Below, one piece after another: positions 58,897 to 64,000 of a stretch of DNA of 64,000 nucleotides. Position numbers and translations under genes: made by a program. The notes below the pieces were generated by a model that saw only the letters and a list, made by a program, of their open reading frames with translations, made no database searches and was not told where the DNA came from. Positions within the stretch are counted from its first letter, which is position 1. Each line of letters begins with the position of its first letter. Source of the DNA: Streptosporangiaceae bacterium NEAU-GS5 (GTDB taxonomy: Bacteria; Actinomycetota; Actinomycetes; Streptosporangiales; Streptosporangiaceae); contig JAGFNW010000005.1 in the NCBI GenBank assembly GCA_017592665.1, positions 124,001 to 188,000 of the forward strand, given 5' to 3'.

Positions 58897-59915
58897 GGCC
58901 ACCGCCGCAGTTCGGGGCTGCCGAGGATGGCCGTGCGGAGCCGCGAGCGGTGCAGGGCGGCCGAGCCGTACGCGGGATCGAGGGACCAGACGCGGGCCAG
59001 CCAGTAGCGCAGGTCGAGCTCGTCGGTGTAGCCGACGGCCCCGTGGACCTGCAGCGCCACCCGCGCGGCCTGCGCGGCCGCCTCCCCGGCCGCCGCCTTG
59101 GCGGCGCTCACGGCCCGATCCAGCTCTGTCTCCTTGGCGGGGAGCAGCTTGAAGGGCGGTGAGAGCGCCACGGCCGCCGCGTAGACCAGGGGCGCGGCGA
59201 AGTCGACCGCGATCGCCACGTCGGCCAGCAGGTGCTTGACGGCCTGGAAGCTGCCGATGGGCGCGCCGAACTGGGTGCGCCCGCGCGCGTACGCGACCGA
59301 GGTCTCCAGCAGGTGCCGGGCCAGGCCGATCAGCTGGGCGGCGACCGCGACCGTCGCGACCCGGACCGCGGGGGGCGCGACCGCGGCGAGCGGGACCGTG
59401 CCCGCCCCTTCCACGGCCACGCTGAACAGGCGGCGCACCGGGTCGACGCCGGGCTGCGGGGTCAGGCGGGCCAGCTCGGAGCTGATCGTGTGCAGCGCGC
59501 CCCGGTGCTCGATGATCAGCAGGTCGGCCGCGTCGGCGTCGGGCGCGTACACCTGGCCGCCGAGCCGTACGGACACCCGCAGGTCGCCGGCCGCGAGCCG
59601 GGCCAGGCACTCGGGGGTCAGCAGGAACGGCGCGATCGCGGCGGTCTCCACGACCGGGCCGGGCAGCGCCGCGCGACCGGTCTCCTCCAGGGCGAGGATG
59701 GCGTCGACGAGCCCCAGCCCGAGGCCCTCAGACGACTCCGGCACCAGCAGGCCGAAGAACCCGACCTCGGCCAGCTGACTCCACCCCGGCAGCCGCGCCC
59801 CCGTCTGTTGCGCGCTCGCGCGGAGCGACGACGGCGGACAGTGCTCGGCGAGCACCTTGCGGACTGTGGTGGCCAGCGCCAGCTGGTCGTCGGTGAAGGC
59901 GAAATCCATCCTCAC
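58893..59915 (-). CDS. Acyl-CoA dehydrogenase, small FadE32/FadE33-type subunit
   Basis: A protein of 340 residues, short and diverged: FAFTDDQLALATTVRKVLAE at the start, GRTQFGAPIGSFQAVKHLLAD as the conserved late helix, and VALQVHGAVGYTDELDL at the end. The central beta domain is much reduced. Such small FadE proteins form heteromeric dehydrogenases with a full partner; fadE31 is directly upstream, as in the fadE31-fadE32-fadE33 group of mycobacteria. Which of FadE32 or FadE33 it equals is not clear. Confidence 0.82.
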   Translation of the reverse strand: MRMDFAFTDDQLALATTVRKVLAEHCPPSSLRASAQQTGARLPGWSQLAEVGFFGLLVPESSEGLGLGLVDAILALEETGRAALPGPVVETAAIAPFLLTPECLARLAAGDLRVSVRLGGQVYAPDADAADLLIIEHRGALHTISSELARLTPQPGVDPVRRLFSVAVEGAGTVPLAAVAPPAVRVATVAVAAQLIGLARHLLETSVAYARGRTQFGAPIGSFQAVKHLLADVAIAVDFAAPLVYAAAVALSPPFKLLPAKETELDRAVSAAKAAAGEAAAQAARVALQVHGAVGYTDELDLRYWLARVWSLDPAYGSAALHRSRLRTAILGSPELRRWP

Positions 59916-59969
59916 ACTCCGAGATGTACGGCCTGGCGGGGACGAGCGCTATGTCAACACCTGACGTGA

Positions 59970-61070
59970 TCATCGGGGGAGCCCGAGCACGCGTTCCGCG
60001 ACGATGGTGCGCTGGATCTCGTTGGTCCCGGCGTAGATGGGCCCGGCCAGCGAGAACAGATAGCCGTCCAGCCACGGCCCGGCCACCACGCCGCGCTCGC
60101 CGAGCAGCTGCAGGGCGAGGGTGTGCAGCCGGATGTCGAGTTCTGACCAGAAGACCTTGCCCATGCTGGTCGCCGAGCCCAGCTCACCTTCCGCCACAGC
60201 GCGGTAGGTGTGCAGCCGATATGCCTCGGCGTCGAGCCACGCGCGGGCGATCTGGTCGGCGAGCGCCGGGTCGGGATCGAGCTCGCGGGCCAGCCGGACC
60301 AGCCGGTCGGCCGTGGCCATGAAGCGCCCGGGGCTGCGCAGGGTCAGGCCGCGTTCGGAGGAGGTGGTGGCCATGGCGATCCGCCAGCCCTCCCCCGGCG
60401 TGCCGAGGACCTGGTCGTCGGGGACGAAGACGCCGTCGAAGTACAGCTCGGCGAAGCCCGGCTCCCCGTCCAGCTGCGGGATGGGCCGGATCTCGACCTC
60501 GTCGAGGGAGAACATGAAGTAGGTCAGGCCCTTGTGGCGGGGCTGATCGTGACTCCTGAACAGACCGAAGCCCCAGTCGGCGTACGCGGCCCGGGAGCTC
60601 CACGTCTTGCGTCCATAGAGCCGCCAGCCGCCGGGGGCGGGCTCCGCCCGGGCGGTCAGGGAGGCGAGGTCGCTGCCCGCCTCGGGCTCGGACCAGGCCT
60701 GCGCCCAGATGTCGTCCGCACGCGCCATCCGGCGCAGGAACCGCTCGCGCTGGGCGGCCGTGCCGTACGTGAAAAGGACGGGGGCGAGCAGGAAGATGCC
60801 GTTCTGGCTGACCCGGCCGGGGGCGCCGGCCGCCCAGTACTCCTCTTCGAAGATCAGCCATTCGATCCGGGTCGCGGCCCGCCCGCCGTACTCGACCGGC
60901 CAGCTGACGACCGAGTATCGTGCCTCGGCGAGCCGATGCTCCCACTCCCGATGCGCCTCGAACCCGTCCCGGGTGTCCATCGAGGGCAGCGGTCCTGGCG
61001 CGTTGGCGGCCAGCCAGTCCCGTGCCTCGGCGCGGAACTCCCGCTCGGCCTCGGTGAACTCCAGATCCAC
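59970..61070 (-). CDS. fadE31: Acyl-CoA dehydrogenase FadE31
   Basis: A protein of 366 residues. GGRAATRIEWLIFEEEYWAA, WAQAWSEPEAGSDLASL, GRKTWSSRAAYADWGFGLF and IYAGTNEIQRTIVAERVLGL match mycobacterial FadE31 segment by segment from memory. FadE31 belongs to the KstR2 regulon and, with small partners, acts late in HIP ring degradation. GTG 61070 gives VDLEFTEAE, the usual start; a KstR2-like operator begins 10 bases upstream. Downstream come the small FadE and LLM genes on the same strand. Confidence 0.85.
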   Translation of the reverse strand: MDLEFTEAEREFRAEARDWLAANAPGPLPSMDTRDGFEAHREWEHRLAEARYSVVSWPVEYGGRAATRIEWLIFEEEYWAAGAPGRVSQNGIFLLAPVLFTYGTAAQRERFLRRMARADDIWAQAWSEPEAGSDLASLTARAEPAPGGWRLYGRKTWSSRAAYADWGFGLFRSHDQPRHKGLTYFMFSLDEVEIRPIPQLDGEPGFAELYFDGVFVPDDQVLGTPGEGWRIAMATTSSERGLTLRSPGRFMATADRLVRLARELDPDPALADQIARAWLDAEAYRLHTYRAVAEGELGSATSMGKVFWSELDIRLHTLALQLLGERGVVAGPWLDGYLFSLAGPIYAGTNEIQRTIVAERVLGLPR

Positions 61071-61079
61071 GTCAACCAA

Positions 61080-61095
61080 CCTAGCGCACGCTTGG
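61080..61095. promoter_or_regulatory. KstR2-like operator 11 (fadE31 / alcohol dehydrogenase divergent promoter)
   Basis: CCTAGCGCACGCTTGG; reversed it is CCAAGCGTGCGCTAGG, the same variant as the site at 48169. It lies between two divergent starts only 48 bases apart. Confidence 0.68.
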
Positions 61096-61118
61096 TTTCC
61101 CGGGATAGGCTGATCGAC

Positions 61119-62225
61119 ATGCGGATGCGGGCGGCTGTGCTGACGGAGTTCAATACGCCGATGGTCGTGCGCGAGGTCGAGATCGGCGATCCGCGGGCCG
61201 GCGAGGTGCGGGTCAAGGTGGCCGCGTCCGGTGTCTGCGGGTCGGATCTGAAGGCCATCGACGGCAAGAGCCCGGTCGTACGGCAGCCACCGGCGATCCT
61301 CGGGCACGAGAGCGCCGGTGTGGTCGAGAGCGTGGGCCCGGGCGTCACCGCGGTCAAGCCCGGCGACCAGGTGATCGTCTCCATGAACGGGCCGTGCGGG
61401 CGCTGCCGCGCCTGCGGCAGGGGCTCCTTCCACCTGTGCTCGGGGCCGGCCCGGCTGGCCGCGATCATGGGCACGATGGGCGACGGCACGACCCGCGTCT
61501 CGGTCGACGGCGCCGACGCGCGGACCTTCATCGGGATCGGGTCGTTCGCCGAATACGTCGTGGTCGGCGAGGCCATGTGCGTGAAGGTCGCCAAGAACGC
61601 GCCGCTCGACGTGCTCTGCCTGCTGGCCTGCGGCGTGGTGACCGGGGTCGGCGCCGTGCTCAACGTGGCCAAGGTGCCGCCGGGCGCCAGCGTGCTGGTC
61701 GCCGGCTGCGGCGGGGTGGGGCTCAACGTGATCCAGGGCGCCCGGCTGGCCGGCGCGACCACGATCATCGCGGCCGACGTGGTGCCGGCCAAGCTGGAGC
61801 TGGCCCAGCGCTTCGGCGCGACGCACACGCTGCTCTCCGACGACCTGCCGAAGCAGGTCAACGCGATCGTGCGCGGCGGCGTCGACTACGCCTTCGACGT
61901 GACCGGCGTGCCGAGCGTGCTGGCCGCCGCGTTCGCCTCCACCCAGACGGGCGGGACCACGGTCATGGTCGGCAGCCCGCCGCAGGGGCAGCCGCTGCAG
62001 ATCGAGCCGGGGCTGCTGTTCCAGTCGCGCCGGTTGATGGGCACCCAGGGCGGCGACGCCGCGCCCCTCCGCGACCTGCCCATGCTCGCCGAGCAGTACG
62101 CGCAGGGCCGCCTCGACCTCGACGGCCTCGTCTCCGAGCGCGTCCCGCTCGATCAGATCAACGAGGCCGTCGAGCATGTCCGTCAGGGCGCCGTGGCGCG
62201 CAGCGTGATCGTCTTCTCGGGCTGA
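61119..62225 (+). CDS. Zinc-dependent alcohol dehydrogenase (MDR family)
   Basis: A protein of 368 residues. The catalytic zinc site is GVCGSD and GHESAGVVE. The structural zinc Cys set is CGRCRACGRGSFHLC. The dinucleotide loop is GCGGVGLNVIQGARLAGA. ATG 61119 is the natural start. It is divergent from fadE31 and shares the KstR2-like operator, so it probably oxidises a side-chain or ring-derived alcohol. Confidence 0.84.
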   Translation: MRMRAAVLTEFNTPMVVREVEIGDPRAGEVRVKVAASGVCGSDLKAIDGKSPVVRQPPAILGHESAGVVESVGPGVTAVKPGDQVIVSMNGPCGRCRACGRGSFHLCSGPARLAAIMGTMGDGTTRVSVDGADARTFIGIGSFAEYVVVGEAMCVKVAKNAPLDVLCLLACGVVTGVGAVLNVAKVPPGASVLVAGCGGVGLNVIQGARLAGATTIIAADVVPAKLELAQRFGATHTLLSDDLPKQVNAIVRGGVDYAFDVTGVPSVLAAAFASTQTGGTTVMVGSPPQGQPLQIEPGLLFQSRRLMGTQGGDAAPLRDLPMLAEQYAQGRLDLDGLVSERVPLDQINEAVEHVRQGAVARSVIVFSG

Positions 62226-62248
62226 CTCCTAGGGCTTGACTTCTAGGA

Positions 62249-62800
62249 CTACGGCAGAATGGCCAGATAGCCGTGCTTGACGATCAGCTCGGCGCTCTGC
62301 GCGTAGTGCTCGGCATCGGCCGGCGCGAACGTCGCCAGGCCGTCGACGTAGCGGTTGAACATGCAGAACGCGGCCGCGATGAGCACGGTGTCATGCAGTT
62401 CGAGGTCGGTGGCGCCGGCCTCCCGCGCCGCCTTCACGGCCTCCTCGGTCACCGACCGGCCGTCCCTTCGCACCAGCTCCGCGATGGCGAGCAGGGCCCG
62501 CATCTTCGGCGAGATCGGCGCCGTGCCCGGATCGTCGCAGGCCAGGTCGACCAGCGGCATCCCGCTGTCCAGCTGGGCCGCGGCGAAGGCCGAGTGCGAG
62601 GCTCCGCAGAAGTCGCACTCGTTCCGCCGGGAGACGTAGGCGGCGATCAGCTCGCGCTCGCCGGCCGTGAGCGTGTTGGGGCCACGGAGCATGAACTCGG
62701 CCAGTTCGCTGAGGGGACGGGCCGTCTCCTGCCGATACAGGAACAGGCCGACGATTCCGGGCGCGTCGTTACCGAGAGAGATATGCGGCATGCCGCTCAT
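62249..62800 (-). CDS. AhpD/carboxymuconolactone decarboxylase-like peroxidase-related protein
   Basis: About 183 residues. CDFCGASH is the CxxC-x2-H redox motif of AhpD-like proteins, placed after ELIAAYVSRRNE. The helical rest (DLELHDTVLIAAAFCMFNRY) matches the alkylhydroperoxidase-related group. ATG 62800 or 62791 can start it. It begins inside the 3' end of the MmpL gene (about 32 bases overlap), suggesting coupled expression. Confidence 0.8.
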   Translation of the reverse strand: MSGMPHISLGNDAPGIVGLFLYRQETARPLSELAEFMLRGPNTLTAGERELIAAYVSRRNECDFCGASHSAFAAAQLDSGMPLVDLACDDPGTAPISPKMRALLAIAELVRRDGRSVTEEAVKAAREAGATDLELHDTVLIAAAFCMFNRYVDGLATFAPADAEHYAQSAELIVKHGYLAILP

Positions 62801-64000
62801 CGTCAGTGCCCTGGTCAGACTTGGCAATCTTCTGGATTGCTATCTTTTCGCGGTCTTCGACGTGCCCTTCGATGGCGAGGTCGGGGAGGATGCGGTCGAG
62901 CCGGCGGGGAAGCCACCAGTTGAGGCGGCCGAGCAGCACCATCGTGGCCGGGACCAGGAAGCCGCGGATGAGCGTGGCGTCCACGATGATGGCCACGGCG
63001 AGGCCCACGCCGAAGACCTTGACGAGCGGGTCGGGGTAGGCGATGAACGCCGTGAACACCGCCACCATGATCAGCGCCGCGGAGGAGATCACGCGCCCGG
63101 TCGAGCCGAGCCCCTCGGCCACGGCCCGCGTGTTGTCGCCCGTCCGCGCGTACGCCTGCCGGACCGAGGTCAGCAGGAAGACCTCGTAGTCCATGGACAG
63201 CCCGAACAGCACGGCGAACAGCATCAGCGGCACGTAGGTGTCGATGGGCACCGGGAAGAACAGCGGCGTCATCCAGTTCACCGCGTGCGGCGGTGGATCC
63301 ATGCCGACCAGCCGGCTGCCGAGGCCCAGCGAGAACACCACGGTGAGCGCGCCGAACGCGGCCCCGAGCGAGATCAGGTTCATCAGCGCGGCCTTGAGCG
63401 CCACCAGCGGCGCGCGGAAGGCCAGCAGCAACAGCAGCGCGCTCAGCAGCACCACGACGCCCACGACCAGCGGCGTCCGGCTCATGATCTGGTCTCCGGC
63501 GTCGGCCAGCCCGGCTACTCGCCCGCCCACGTGCACCTGTGCGCCCGGCACGTGGATGGCGCGCAGCCGTTTCACCACGTCGAGCGCGCGCGGATCGCTC
63601 GGCGCGTAGGCGGGCACCACTTCGATCAGCGCCGACCGGCCCGACACGTTGACCTTCGGCGCCCCCGCGTAGGCCACACCCTCGGTGTCGCCGACGCGGT
63701 CGGCCACCCGCCGCAGGGCGGGCGCGGCACTCGTGGCGTCGGGCAGTTCCGTCACCACGATCAGCGCACCGTTGGCGCCCGGCCCGAATCCGGCTTCCAG
63801 CAGCTCGTACGCTCGCCGGGCCGACGTGCCCCGATCGGCATACCCATCGTCCAGGGGGCCCAGCTTCAGCGCCACGGCGGGCGCGGCCAGTCCGGCCAGC
63901 ACGACCACGGTGAGGACCAGCACCTTCCATGGCCGGGCCGCCACCCAGTGGCCGAGCTCGGCCCAGCCGGCCCGCCCCGGCCCGCCCCGCTTCGATCCGC
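62769..64000 (-). CDS. MmpL/RND transporter, C-terminal half (partial, runs off right edge)
   Basis: The minus-strand frame is open to the window edge and ends at 62769; about 410 residues are visible. The segment WVAARPWKVLVLTVVVL through LDDGYADRG is the start of the second MMPL repeat (TM7 and following loop). After the loop come LLLLLAFRAPLVALKAAL, FAVLFGLSMDYEVFLLTSVR and the last helices. The first repeat must lie beyond 64000. MmpL proteins export lipids or peptides in actinobacteria; the cargo is unknown. Confidence 0.85.
   Translation of the reverse strand, partial: GSKRGGPGRAGWAELGHWVAARPWKVLVLTVVVLAGLAAPAVALKLGPLDDGYADRGTSARRAYELLEAGFGPGANGALIVVTELPDATSAAPALRRVADRVGDTEGVAYAGAPKVNVSGRSALIEVVPAYAPSDPRALDVVKRLRAIHVPGAQVHVGGRVAGLADAGDQIMSRTPLVVGVVVLLSALLLLLAFRAPLVALKAALMNLISLGAAFGALTVVFSLGLGSRLVGMDPPPHAVNWMTPLFFPVPIDTYVPLMLFAVLFGLSMDYEVFLLTSVRQAYARTGDNTRAVAEGLGSTGRVISSAALIMVAVFTAFIAYPDPLVKVFGVGLAVAIIVDATLIRGFLVPATMVLLGRLNWWLPRRLDRILPDLAIEGHVEDREKIAIQKIAKSDQGTDDERHAAYLSR

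Noticed and set aside
62225-62249. TTCTAGGAC-like short repeats between the alcohol dehydrogenase and AhpD-like genes as a terminator
   Set aside because: The repeats are direct, not inverted, and form no stable stem.

Overview
The DNA is very GC-rich, with GTG starts, frequent 4-base start/stop overlaps, F420/luciferase-type oxidoreductases, many acyl-CoA enzymes and a KstR2-type TetR regulator. This points to an actinomycete, probably of the Streptosporangiales (Nonomuraea-like); the genus is an inference and cannot be proved here.

The dominant theme is CoA-dependent catabolism of the last steroid rings (the HIP/hydroindane stage of cholesterol-type degradation). Recognisable parts are fadE30-ipdF (3.7-5.6 kb), two SDRs divergent from echA20-ipdA-ipdB-ipdC (12.4-17.5 kb, same order as Rv3548c to Rv3553 of M. 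tuberculosis), fadA6 divergent from kstR2 (20.4-22.4 kb), and fadE31 with a small FadE (58.9-61.1 kb). Around them are two Ltp-type retro-aldolase-like proteins, two DUF35 OB-fold proteins, two LLM oxidoreductases, two AMP-forming ligases (one with a degenerate core), a fused ADP-forming type acyl-CoA synthetase, further SDRs, a cyclase-family hydrolase, a serine hydrolase, an isochorismatase-fold hydrolase and a zinc alcohol dehydrogenase. Eleven copies of a 16-bp inverted repeat, consensus CCAAGCAAGCGCTTGG, lie at or within a few bases of the starts of these scattered units. They fit the KstR2 half-site pattern and tie the units into one regulon that looks larger than the mycobacterial one.

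Layout: 0-1.5 kb, start of a CHAT plus P-loop NTPase gene (cut by the window). 1.5-5.6 kb, Ltp/DUF35 divergent from flavin reductase-fadE30-ipdF. 5.5-10.7 kb, a GntR-controlled locus for the 4-oxalomesaconate branch of ring cleavage (hydratase, aldolase and tautomerase types) beside a decayed ABC uptake system and a truncated extradiol dioxygenase. 10.7-12.3 kb, unrelated small genes. 12.4-22.4 kb, the core ipd cluster, interrupted by a GH3 glycosidase and a PhoD-like phosphatase. 22.4-30.8 kb, AlkD, an MFS exporter, a glycosyltransferase, a kinase/SIS pair, a second Ltp and a TetR/NmrA pair. 30.7-37.7 kb, a large NACHT NTPase, ThuA, MerR, an ECF sigma with its YCII partner, and a methyltransferase. 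37.8-45.7 kb, regulon satellites. 45.9-48.1 kb, a membrane Ser/Thr kinase. 48.2-53.3 kb, a DUF35-VOC-ligase-synthetase-SDR operon. 53.4-58.0 kb, a CHAP amidase and a CpXC-TPR-CHAT protein. 58-62.2 kb, LLM-FadE-FadE31 divergent from an alcohol dehydrogenase. 62.2-64 kb, an AhpD-like protein and the C-terminal half of an MmpL transporter (cut by the window).

No rRNA, tRNA, CRISPR array, insertion sequence or prophage was recognised. The longest stretches without a gene are about 255 bases or less.
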